This document shows, one piece after another, positions 1 to 11,000 of a DNA stretch of 64,000 bases. This DNA is from Pseudomonadota bacterium (GTDB taxonomy: Bacteria; Pseudomonadota; Alphaproteobacteria; Rhizobiales; Xanthobacteraceae), in the NCBI GenBank assembly GCA_023449855.1, contig JAEXHR010000188.1, positions 1 to 64,000 of the forward strand. Reading direction: 5' to 3'. Under the pieces are notes generated by a model that was not told where the DNA came from, did no database searches, and saw only the letters and a program-made list of their open reading frames with translations. How positions within the stretch are numbered: the stretch's first letter is position 1; each line of letters begins with the position of its first letter. The position numbers and the translations under genes were made by a program.

Positions 1-258
1 GATGAATACCGGTTCGCAGCGGCGATGTGGATCGCCGCCGACGGCACTGTCCGGCGATCGGAGCGGATCGGCACGACCGGGCGTTTCGAGATCGACGATC
101 AGATCGACGGGGCGCTGCGCAATGTCCGGATCGATGAGGCGCCGCCGATGGGTTTCCAGCAACCCGTTTTGATCCTGATCGTGCCGAACGGACCTGGCGT
201 GACGCGGGCGTGCGGCGAGATGGCCCCCGGCCTGCGGAAGCTCGGATTGGCGCCATGA
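1..258 (+). CDS. STN/TonB-C-like exported signalling protein, copy 1 (5' end outside window)
   Basis: Only the C-terminal ~85 residues are present; the frame is open from base 1, so the start lies upstream. The visible part (WIAADGTV..., ...IDEAPP.GFQQPV) matches the C-terminal part of the two complete paralogues at 15100-15822 and 30571-31296, which resembles a TonB C-terminal fold: a strand with a central dGxV turn, then a helix and a P-rich strand. Like both paralogues it has a Cys near the C-terminus (TRACGEM). The stop codon overlaps the start of the sigma-factor gene as ATGA, implying translational coupling. An N-terminal STN domain is inferred from the paralogues and is not visible here. 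Periplasmic location is likewise inferred. Confidence 0.7.
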   Translation, partial: DEYRFAAAMWIAADGTVRRSERIGTTGRFEIDDQIDGALRNVRIDEAPPMGFQQPVLILIVPNGPGVTRACGEMAPGLRKLGLAP

Positions 259-770
259 GTGAGAATGCGCTGGCCGGTATCCGCCGCCTGTTTCTCGATC
301 GCTATGACGAGATGAAAGCACGCCTGACCAAGCGGCTCGGCTCGGCCGATCTGGCGGGCGATGCCATGCAGGATACATGGCTTCGTCTGGCGCGGACGGA
401 ATCCATCGGCGTGGTTCAAAGCCCGCGCGGATATCTATTTCGGATCGCGTTGAACGTGGCGCATGACCATCGCAGGGCGGAGGTGCGGAGGCCGGTTTCG
501 GCCGTGGACATCGAAAGTCTGCTGGAATTGCCAGACGAGGCGCCGACCCCCGAGCAGATCATGCTTGCGCGGTCTGACCTTGAAGCACTCAAAACCATTC
601 TCTCCGAGCTTCCGGAACGGCGCCGCGAAATCTTCCTGGCGGCGCGGGTCGGCCAGATTTCCGGGCAGGAAATCGCCGACAGGCTCGGCGTTTCCCGGCA
701 GATCGTGGTCAAAGAACTTGGCCTTGCGATCGAATACTGTGTTAAGCGCCTCAAAGAATTTAGGGATTGA
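255..770 (+). CDS. ECF (FecI-type) RNA polymerase sigma factor, cassette 1
   Basis: A 171-aa extracytoplasmic-function sigma factor. Region 2 covers roughly residues 8-75 (RYDEMKARLTKRLGS, then AMQDTWLRLAR and PRGYLFRIALNVAHDHRR). Region 4 covers about 105-165 (LPERRREIFLAARVG..., HTH ADRLGVSRQIVVKEL). I chose the ATG at 255, not an in-frame upstream start at 210, because it overlaps the preceding stop codon as ATGA and gives MSENALAGIRRLF, which aligns with the start of cassette 2's sigma factor. It probably directs polymerase to the giant adhesin gene downstream under control of the neighbouring FecR. That regulatory role is inferred from FecI/FecR systems. Confidence 0.9.
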   Translation: MSENALAGIRRLFLDRYDEMKARLTKRLGSADLAGDAMQDTWLRLARTESIGVVQSPRGYLFRIALNVAHDHRRAEVRRPVSAVDIESLLELPDEAPTPEQIMLARSDLEALKTILSELPERRREIFLAARVGQISGQEIADRLGVSRQIVVKELGLAIEYCVKRLKEFRD

Positions 771-869
771 AAGTGCGATTTAGCGGTCCCGGAAACGTCT
801 ATGACGTAGGAGGCGCGCAATCGCAGCCGTCCTTCGCATGGGAGCGGTGCCGCAAGGCACGACATTGAG

Positions 870-1868
870 ATGAGCAAGGCGAATTCCGGCCTCGATCCGG
901 CCGAGCAGCAGGCTGTCAACTGGCTGAAGAAACTCGCCGCCGGCGAGATGACGGCGGAAGACATTGCCGCGTTGAAGGCCTGGCGCGCGCAGGATCCTGC
1001 ACATGAAGCCGCATTCCTCGACACCAGGCGTCTGTGGCATGTGGCGGGCGATGCTGGCCGCGATCTCGGCGATCCCGATCAGGACTTTGCCGCGCGTCTC
1101 GATGCACTCGGGCAGCGCCGGAAGACGGCCAGCCGACGCGCGGTTCTCGGGGGAGGCGTGGCTGCCCTGGCGGCCGCATCGGTCTATGGCGTCGTAAATC
1201 CGCCGCTTGGTCTATGGCCATCGTTGTCCGAGCTGAATTCTGATTTCAGGACTGCGACAGGCGAGCAGCGCCGCGTGACAGTTGCGGACGTCGCGATTGA
1301 TCTGAACACGCAGACCAGCCTTACTGTCCGGTCCACAGTGGGGGCGGAAGCCAGGATTGAGCTGATCGCTGGCGAGGCATCGTTTGCCACACCGAAACGA
1401 GCGGAGCGGTCGCTGGTCGCCCTCGCCGGCAATGGTCGGACCATCGCCGAAGCTGGTCGTTTCGATATCCGCCATTTGACATCCGGCGAGAGATCACCGG
1501 TCAGCGTGACCTGTTTCGAGGGGACCGTCCGGATCGAACGCGGTTCGGACGTGGCCGATCTTCGACCCGGACAACGTGTTCGCTATGATGCTTCCGGATT
1601 GAGCGAGGTCTCGGCTGTCAATGCGCAGCGCGCGTCGGAATGGCAGCGTGGTATCGTCGAATTCGACGGCACGTCGATCGCTGATGCGATCGAAGAGATC
1701 AATCGGTACAGACCTGGCCGGGTCGTGTTGATGAATGCCGCACTTGGCCGCAAGCCGCTGAGCGGGCGCTTTCCCATCGACCGCATGAATGATGCGCTGC
1801 TCGGATTGGAGCGTGTGTTCGGCGCCACATTGAAGCACCTGCCGGGCGGCATCGTGCTGGTGAGCTGA
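870..1868 (+). CDS. FecR-family anti-sigma/sigma regulator, cassette 1
   Basis: A 332-aa single-pass inner-membrane regulator. The N-terminal cytoplasmic part (residues ~10-60, AVNWLKKLAAGEM...AEDIAALKAWRA.DPAHEAAF) is the FecR N-terminal (DUF4880-like) domain that binds the sigma factor. A twin-arginine-like SRRAVLGGG (RR at 89-90) precedes the hydrophobic segment at ~91-109. The periplasmic FecR domain follows (FRTATGEQRRVTVADVAIDLN). The C-terminal ~70 residues (AIEEINRYRPGRVVL...LPGGIVLVS) are STN-like. It lies 99 bp after the sigma gene and 160 bp before the adhesin. Family knowledge says FecR relays a periplasmic signal to its sigma factor; the partner here is probably the STN protein encoded upstream. 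Confidence 0.9.
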   Translation: MSKANSGLDPAEQQAVNWLKKLAAGEMTAEDIAALKAWRAQDPAHEAAFLDTRRLWHVAGDAGRDLGDPDQDFAARLDALGQRRKTASRRAVLGGGVAALAAASVYGVVNPPLGLWPSLSELNSDFRTATGEQRRVTVADVAIDLNTQTSLTVRSTVGAEARIELIAGEASFATPKRAERSLVALAGNGRTIAEAGRFDIRHLTSGERSPVSVTCFEGTVRIERGSDVADLRPGQRVRYDASGLSEVSAVNAQRASEWQRGIVEFDGTSIADAIEEINRYRPGRVVLMNAALGRKPLSGRFPIDRMNDALLGLERVFGATLKHLPGGIVLVS

Positions 1869-1889
1869 CGGCGGAGCTCGCCTCGGCAA

Positions 1890-1960
1890 CATTCTTAAAA
1901 AAATCTTGCAGACCTGTTGTCACTGCCCCTTCGGCATTCGGTCTCCCTGATGAGACCTGT
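1890..1960 (+). promoter_or_regulatory. Candidate sigma-dependent promoter/leader of adhesin 1
   Basis: The 160-bp fecR-adhesin gap carries an A7 tract followed by TC (1897-1905), 132 bp before the adhesin ATG, then TTGTCAC. A similar A-tract-TC stands 111-113 bp before the other two adhesin genes. A hairpin GGTCTC-N6-GAGACC lies at 1940-1957. The promoter role is an inference from its repeated position between fecR and its presumed target. Confidence 0.35.
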
Positions 1961-2028
1961 TTATCCCCGAAGGCGGTGGCGATGTCAGCCGCGGCATCGG
2001 GGCTTGCCGTTGCGCGAAGGAACCGCTG

Positions 2029-5000
2029 ATGCCCGCCCACTCTGTGACCTCCGTCTCTGCGTCGATGCGTCGTCAGGCCCGTCACATGGCGCTACTGGCC
2101 GGGGCGAGCGCTTTGGCATTCTCGGCAGGAGTGCTTCCGGTACACGGTCGCGCGTTGAATGGGGGCGCTGGCGGCGCTGTCTCGGCTCCCAACATCGCAT
2201 CGAATGCCGCGACACAGGCGGCGGCGAGGGCCGCAGCCGCCGCGCGGCAGACACAGGACTCGCTGGCGCAGGCGGCGCGGGCCGTGCAGGACATGCAGGC
2301 GGTGCAGGCCGCCGCGCGTGCCGCGGCCGCCGCTGCGCAATCGTCGGTGCCCAACGGTCTCGGCGCCGGTGGCCTTGATGCGATCCGTGGCGTAAGCACC
2401 TGGGTCGGTGCCTTGGATCCGACCCAAAGCATCGATGCCAATGGCCAGACCCAGGTCAATATCCGCCAGCAGGCGCAGCAGGCGATACTGAACTGGAAGA
2501 GCTTCAATGTCGGCGCACGGACCACGCTGACTTTCGACCAGGGTGGCAACAGCAGCTGGGTCGCGCTCAACCGCGTCGCCGGCGGCACCGCGCCGAGCCA
2601 GATCCTGGGCAATATCAAGGCCGATGGTCATGTTTATGTGATCAACCAGAACGGCATCGTGTTTGGCGGCAACAGCCAGGTCAATGTCGGCTCGCTGATC
2701 GCGTCCACTGCGGGGATCTCGCCAGAGCAATTCGCCAAGAACGGCATCTTTAGCGAAGCGAGCGGCAGCAACTATCTCGCAAGTTTCACCGGAGCGACCA
2801 GGGCGGTCGTGGTCGAAGCCGGCGCGACCATTGCAACCCATGCGCCGCGTGCGGTGACGTCGGGCGGCGGCTATGTGCTGATGATTGGCAGCGAGGTCAG
2901 CAATGCCGGTTCGATCGCGACGCCGAAGGGGCAGACGCTGCTGGCCGCAGGCGACGATTTCGTGCTGCGCCGCGGACTTGGCGCGGGCGCCAACACGAGT
3001 TCGACCACGCGCGGCATCGAATTGCGGCCGCAGATCGCTGCGAATAGCGTGAATGGTCTTGTCCGCAACAGCGGTCTCGTCTTCGCGCAGCAGGGCGATG
3101 TCACGCTGGCGGGCCGTACGCTCGAACAGGTCGGCGCGCTGATCGCGACGACTTCGGTGAATACCCGCGGTACTATCCATTTGCTCAACAGTGCGTCGGA
3201 CACCAAGGGCAGCGTCATGCTCGCCGCCGGGAGCCTGACCACTGTGCTTCCCGAACTCGGCAGCACGGAAATGGCGCTGGACGGCCAGCGCCAGGCGCTG
3301 GTCGATGCCTCGGGCGATGCCAACAAACGTCGCGCTCAGGACATTCTCGGTTTCGACAATCTGTCGGCGTTGGCGGATCGTCAGGACCAGTCGCGCATCG
3401 AGATCGTCACCGGCGGCACCATCACCTTCAAGGGCGGTTCAACCACGGCGGCGCAAGGCGGCCAGATCGCGGCTTCCGCGCGCGAGAAGATCGTCACCGA
3501 AGACGGTGCGCGGCTCGATGTCTCGGGCCTGCGTAATGTTGCGCTGGCGATGGAGAGCAACAATATCAAGATCAACCTGCAGGGCAACGAACTGCGGGAC
3601 TCGCCGCAGAACCGCGATTCCAGTGTATTGAAGAACAATGATGTCTGGATCGACGTGCGCGCGCTGACTTTGGTGGCGGCGAAAGACAAGGTCTATGACA
3701 GCGATCGTTACTACACCAAAGGCGGCTTGATCGAGGTCGGCGGCTATCTCGCCAACACCGCACATACGATCGGCGAGTGGGCGGCCGTGGCCGGCACCAT
3801 CACGCTGGACTCTAAAGAGGTGATCGCCGCGCGGGGGGCGGTGTTCGATATTTCCGGCGGTTCGCTCGATTATGCCGGCGGCTGGATCCGCTCCACCAAC
3901 TTGATCGGCAGCGACGGTCGCCGTTACTCCGTGGACAATGCGCCGGCCGATCTGCGCTATAGCGGATTTGCCGGCGGTTTCGTGCGCACGCATAACATCC
4001 AGGGCAAAGAGTCGGAAAACCTCACCGAAGTCTGGACTTCGATCTTCGACCGCGGCCGCACCTCGTTGCGTTGGGAAGATGGCTACAGCGTCGGCCGCGA
4101 TGCGGGCAAACTCATTCTGTCCGCGCCGACGGCGTCTTTCCAGGCGAGAATCGTCGCGGATACGGTGACCGGCGAGCGTCAGACGACGAAGCGCGCTGCG
4201 GCGAAGACGGATGGCTACAAGCTCACGCAGACGACAGCAGCGCAGAACGGCACGCTGGCGCTCGGACGCTATGATGCGACCGGCCGTCTCGATCTCTACA
4301 ATTCGGATATACGTATCACCGATGCGGCAAGCGGCGGCGGGTCGAATACAGTTTGGCTCGATGCGAAACAGCTGAGCGCGCAAAATCTCGGCGGATTGGA
4401 TCTCGGCACGCGCGGCACGATCAGTATCGATGCGGATGTGAGTTTCGCGGCGGGCGCCGATGTCAATCTGATCGCGCCGGTGATCGCCATCGATGCGCGC
4501 GTGACGGCGCAGAGCGGCTCGTTCAACGCCACGAATGTGTTCAAGGGCTCCGGAGTTGGGGCGAACGAGACCCCGCTCAATCCAGGTGCTTCCCAGGTGA
4601 GCTTGGCATCGGGGGCGGTGATCGATCTGCGTGGCGGATGGGTCAACCGGGCGATCGACGATTCGGCGCAGGGGCAGGCTTTCATCGATGGCGGCACAGC
4701 GTCGCTGAGTTCGTCGGACCAGGTGAAGCTTGCACGCGAAAGCCTGATCGACGTGTCGTCGGGCGGCGTGCTGGCGCGAGGTGGTAAGTTCACCGGCGGC
4801 AAGGGCGGCAATGTCGCGCTGAAGGCCGAGGTGATCGGCGGCGGGCGTAACGGACGTCTGGCGCTGGATGGCGAACTTCGTGGTTACGGTGCCGGCGGTG
4901 GCGGCAAGCTCGACATCGAAACCGGCGGCAAGGTGGTGATCGGCGGCGTTGCGCAGGACGGGACGCTGCGGCTCGATCCGGCGCTGTTCACGACGGGCTT

Positions 5001-8000
5001 TGCGAATTACACGGTCAACGGCCATGCCGGCGTGACAGTCGCTGCCGGCACGCAAGTCGATGTGGCGATGCCGGTGCTGACGCTCAGGGCCGATGCAATG
5101 GCGGTGCCGACAGGCGCCGCATCGGATGCCGCGCTCGGATCCTGGATGCGGCCGCTCTATCTTGAGAATGGTGCGAAGGCGACGCTGACCCAGCGCAAGG
5201 GCGCAAGCCTGGCGCTGCGCGCTAGCCCGGCGCTGCCGTTTCTGTCCGATATCGATGGGGCGATGGTCATTGTCGAGACCGGAGCTACCGTCAGCGTCGA
5301 TCCCGGCCAGAAGATCGGCATCGCCGCGCTCGGCCAGATCACGGTGGACGGTCGCCTGAATGCATGGGGCGGCGAAATCGCCATCGATCACCTGATCGGG
5401 CCGGAGCTCTACGATCAGCGTGTTCACAACCGCTCGATCTGGATCGGCGACAATGCCGTTCTCGACGTCGCCGCGCGCGCCGTCACCGCGACCGACGCAT
5501 TGGCCCGTTCCTACGGCATCGTCAGGAATGGCGGCACGATTGCAATCGGCGGCAATCTCGATGTGGAGGACGGCGGCGAGCATATGCAGCCGGACTCGTT
5601 CGTCGTGATCCGCGCTGGCGCCTTGCTCGATGCCTCGGGCACGCAGGCCGTCATCGACATCGCCGATGGCGGCATCAGCAAGTCGTCATCGCCGCTCAAC
5701 GTCACCAGCCATGGCGGCGTCATCAGTCTGCAGTCGGCCAATGGTCTCGTCATCGACGGCACGCTACGCGCAGCCGCGGGCGGCCAGGGCGCCGCGGGCG
5801 GAACCCTTGCCGTGGCGCTCGCCTCGCCGCGTTATGACAGCGGGCGAAGCTACGATGCGGCGATACTCTCCCCTCGCGAAATTGCCATCGTGCTGACGCA
5901 AGGCGGCCGCACCATTTCGAACCAAATGCAGCCCGGAGACGCCGGTTTGGCCTATGGAAAGGCCCGTCTTGGCGTCGATCAAATCGCGCGCGGCGGCTTC
6001 GGCAGCCTGGCCTTGCTCGCTGGCGGTCTCGTCACTTTCGCTGACGGCGTCGATCTCTCACTCTCGCAGAGCCTGCGCATCCACGGTGCGATCGGTGTCG
6101 CAGAAGGAGCGACGGCAGGTGCGCGCGTGCATTTGGCGGCGCCCCATGTCCTGCTGGCGCATGCGCCTTTGACGGGCGGTACCAAGGAAAAGGTGGTGGT
6201 GCCGGGCCTCCGCACGGAGGCGGCATCCGGTGACTATGATGGTGCTGATCTCGGCATCACTGCGGACCTGATCGAGGTTCGCGGCGGAACGTATTTTGCC
6301 GGTCGGCAGGGCGTGACATATGACGCTGGAAACGTGGCCTATCACCGCGGCGGCTTCCGCCATGTCGCGCTCGCCAGCCGCGGCGATGTCCGCCTGTTCG
6401 GCAACAACGGGGCCGTCGTCCCCGGTGAAGGCGGCGGTCTCACGGCGATGCTATCGGCGCCGAAGGATATGACGATTACCGCTGCGCAAATCTATCCCGC
6501 AACGGGCGAGCAGGTCCTCGTCAAGGTCGGTGGAACGCTATCCCTCGCGCGTATGCCGGGCACCGATCCCGTCGTGCCGTATTCGGTGTTCGGCGACATC
6601 TCACTCGAGGGTTCGGTGGTGAATCAGGGCGGCGTGGTGCGCGCGCCGCTCGGCCGCATTGCGATCGGCCGCGACTTTGCCGATCAGGGCACCTACATCA
6701 CACCGGCGTCGCAGACCAATATCCTGTCCGGCAGCATCACCTCGGTCAGCGCCGCCGGCCTCGTGGTTCCCTATGGTGGTACCGTCGATGGCCTCACTTA
6801 CAGGCTCGGCGGCGCGGATATCGCGCTCCGCGACGCGATCGGGGCGAATACGCGCGGCGATCTGACACGCGGCGTGTCCCTACGCGGGGGGGCCATCGAC
6901 GTCGATCAGGGCGCGATCATCGATCTGTCCGGCGGCGGCATGCTGCTCGGTGCCGGCTTCTTCAGCGGCCGCGGCGGTTCGGTGAACATTCTCACCACGC
7001 CGCTGGTGAATGCCAATCCGGCCTTCGGCTACAGCAGTGCCGGCAATAAGGTCTATGCCATCGTTCCGGGCTTCGATGGCTATGCTCCGGGCGCCCCGGC
7101 GAACGAAAGCGCCGCCAGGCCAATCGTCGGCCAGCAGGTCACCATCCCCGCAGGCGTGCCGGGCCTGCCGGCCGGCACCTATACATTGCTGCCGTCGAAC
7201 TATGCGATGATCCCCGGCGCCTTCCGCGTCGAGATCGGGCAGGGCGTCACGGTCGATCGCGCTCCGGCGCCGATCGAGATCGGCAGTTATGTCGCCACCG
7301 GTCACCTCGGCATAGCCAATACCGGCATCCGCGCCGCCTTGCCGAACCAGCTTGTCATCACCCCCGGCGACAAAGTGCGTACGCACTCCGCCTTTAACGA
7401 GATGGACTACAATTCCTTCGTCGTGGCCGATGCAGCACGGCGCAACTATACGCGCGGCATGATCACGTCGGATGCCAAGATGCTGGAGCTTCGGCTGTCG
7501 CCGGGGGCGGGCATGAAGGGCTCGCCCGCGCTGATCTTCGACGGCAAGGCGATGTTCGCGCCGGAAGCCGGCAGCAATGGCTATGGCGGTACGTTGTCGG
7601 TGCGCAGCGTCGATAGCCGTGGGATCGAGATCCTCGCGGCCGGGCAGGCGCCGGTATCGGACGCGAAAAGCGTCGCCATCTATGCCGACCAGCTCAATGC
7701 CTTCGGCGCCGCCCGCTTGGTCATCGGCGGGGGGATGACCTCCGGAGGCACGGTCGGCGGGAACACGATTTCCTTCGGCCTCGACCCGTCAAACAGTGTT
7801 ACGGTCCGCGCAGGTGCTGTCCTGTCGGCCGCAGAAGTGTTCCTGATCGCGGGCCAGAGAGCAAACCGGACACCGGGCAATATCACCGTCGAGCAGGGTG
7901 CGACCATCAACACGCTCGGCCGCGGCGCCGTACCGTTCGATTCCAGCAACGGCATCGTTTACGCGCCCACCGAGCAATCCGTGTTTGTCGTCTCCAACGG

Positions 8001-11000
8001 CTGGGTCAATCTGCTGGCACCGAGTTCTGCGTCCGGGACCGACAGCGGTTCGGTCGCGATCGATATCGGCGGTTGCGTGGTCGGCGCCATCTGCGGCGGC
8101 GAGACACAGCTGTATTCGGAAGGGACGGTCGGCGCGGCGACCAATGCCGCCTTCACCCTGCGCGACAATCTGCGTTACGGCACCCGCAATCTCGTGCTGG
8201 GCGTCTCCGCAGTCAATCTCGGCTCAGCCGAGGCACTCGCTGCCGCCGGGGCGGCCGGCCAATTGCCGCCCGGCATGGCGCTGAACCAGACGGTGCTCGC
8301 CAATCTGCTGCGTGGCAATACCAGTGTCGGCGCTCCGGCATTGGAGGCGCTGGTCCTCAACGCACGCGAGTCGATCAATATCTTCGGCGCGGTCGATCTC
8401 AACACGCTCAACCCCGTCACCGGAAAATCGTCGCTCGACCGTCTCGTCTTCGGCGCACCTGCGATCTACGGCTATGGTGCGGCCGGCGACAAGGCGACCA
8501 TCACCACCGGCGAGTTCATCTGGTCCGGCGCGGTTCAGGACACCAAATACGGCATCGCTCTGCCCGGCAGTTCGCAACCGCAGCTACCCGGCGCGCCGGT
8601 GCTCGGCCGTCTCGGCAGCGGCACCCTCGACATCGTCGCCGACCGCGTTCTGCTCGGCTACGCACCGAATTCGCGTCCCAATCCGCATATCTCGGCGGAT
8701 CGCCTCGCGCTCGGCTTCAGCGGCGTGAATTTCATCGCCTCCGAAAGCGTGTCGTCGAGCGGCAAGGGCTCGCTCGCGGTCTATCAGACGCAAGGCGCCT
8801 ATCAGCCAGGCGCAGGCTACGCGTTCAGCGGCGGCGACCTGACCATCCGCACCGCCATGATCACCGGCGCGGCAGGCGCGTTCAGCGACATCAAGGCCGG
8901 TGGTGCGATCACGATCGTCGGCAATGGCGGGCAGGTCAAAGCCGCCGGCGCCGCACGCGGCGCCGAGCGGAAGCTGTCGGGTCAGCGCATCGTGCTCGAT
9001 ACAGCGGTGGTGCTGCCGTCGGGCCGGTTGACGCTGAATGCGATCGACGATCTCGTGCTGACCGACAATACACGGATCGACATGGCGGGCCGCGAAGTCG
9101 CCCTGTTCGACGTCAAGAAGTATAGCTGGGGCGGCGATGTCCTGCTCAGCAGCGCCAATGGCAGTATCGCCATGGGCGCCGGCGCCGGCATCGACCTGTC
9201 CGCGCGTTACAATCGCGCCGGTACGCTTCAGGTCACGGCGCTCGGCAGCATTGGCCATGTCGATCTCGCCGGCAGCATCCGCGGCGGCGCAACCGGTGTC
9301 TACGATGCCGGCGGCACCTATGTGCCTTACCCGACGGCAGAGGTGTCCGTGCGTGCGCAGACGCTGGCGGACTTCGCCGGTCTCAATACACGCCTCACTG
9401 CCGGTGAAGCGTTCGGCGCTCGCCGTTTCCAGATCAAGCAGGGCAGCCTGACCATTGGCGACGAGGTGAAGGCGCGTCAGGTCGAGATCGTGCTCGACGG
9501 CGGCAATCTCACGGTGAACGGCCGCATCGATGCGTCGGGCATCTCGGTGGGCGGAATCCGTCTTGCCGCTAAGGGCGATCTCACCATCAACGGTACGCTC
9601 GATGCCTATGGCAGCGGCCTGCGCGTGGATAGTTATGGCAAGATCATCGACAGTCCGAACCGCGCCATCGTCGATCTCACCACGCGGGACGGCCGGCTAA
9701 CATTGGCCGCGGGCGCGCGGATCGATCTGCGCACCGGCACCAATGCCGCCGGCAATGACGGTCGCATGCGCGGCACGCTGACGCTCAACGCGCCGCGCCT
9801 CGGCGCCACTGACGTCGCGATCGATATCGTCGGCGCACCTGCGATCGCCGGTGCCAAGAGCATCGTCGTTAATGCGTTCCGCTCCTATGACGACGCGCCC
9901 GTAGCGCTCGTGCCCGATGTCAATGGCGGCAAGCCGCAACAGATCACCCAGGCCTATCTCGACACGATCGATGCGCAGAGCCGGACCTTCATCAATGCGG
10001 CGCTCGGCAATGCTGCGCTGAGCGCGCGGCTCGCCGGCCTCGGCACCTATCACCTTCGCCCCGGCGTGGAGATCGTCGGCAAGGTCACGGCCGACAATCC
10101 GAACGGCGATCTCACGGTGGTCGGCGATATCGACCTGTCGAATCATCGCTACGGCCCGCAATCGGACATTTCCGACGCCAATCGGCGCGGCTTCGGCGAG
10201 CCTGGCGCGCTGGTGTTCCGTGCCGCCGGCAATCTCAACATCCATGGCAGCATCAATGACGGCTTCGCACCGCCGCCGGCCACGCCGGACGACAATGGCT
10301 GGCAACTGGTCGAGGGCCGTGTCGCCGGCAGCGGCGCGACGCCGTTCGGCGGCGACATCGTCGTGCCGATCGATGGCGTCCGGCTGGAATCCGGCACCAC
10401 ATTCCCGGTCGGCGCGATGCTGAACTACGATATCCCGGTCCGTGAGGTGACGTTGCCAATTGGCACCACGCTGCCGACTCAAGTCACGCTGACGGGCCAG
10501 CTCTTGCTGCCCGCCGGCACCGTGCTGGGCGCCGAGGTGATCGCCGCCAATGGCACCGTCTATGCGGCCGGCACGGTGCTGTCCGTTGCAATCCGTCTGG
10601 ATGCCGGCAGCAAGATCGGCGCTGGCTTCACGCTCCGCAGCACAGCTCCGGTCGCCGCATTCACCTGGCCGAAGGGCGTGAGGCTTCCCGTGGCGCTGAT
10701 CACGAGCGCGCGCGTGACGCTGGCGCAGGGGGCGCTGATCCCGTCCATGACCAAGATCGAACTACTGAACGATCAGCCGGTCAATCTGCGTCCGGGCGGC
10801 ACCGGTCGCAACTGGGCCGCGGCGCCGATGCTGGGCGAAGGATCCACATCATGGGATCTGACGCTGACCGCCGGCGCCGATCTCGGCTCGGTGGATGCGC
10901 GCGCACGCAATGTGAAGGGCAAGGGCGACGTCGTGCTCGCGGATACCCATCACGGCGTGAACACCACGTCGAAGACGACCACGGTGTTCATCGGCGAGAT

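Noticed and set aside
1940..1957. GGTCTC-N6-GAGACC hairpin as a terminator or operator of adhesin 1
   Set aside because: The stem is only 6 bp, there is no U-tract, and I found no counterpart before adhesins 2 and 3.
3439..5583. Long open frame (714 codons) on the minus strand inside adhesin 1
   Set aside because: It is a shadow of the high-GC coding strand. The product is rich in Arg, His, Asp and Ala with no domain, and the opposite frame has clear homology to the two paralogous adhesins.
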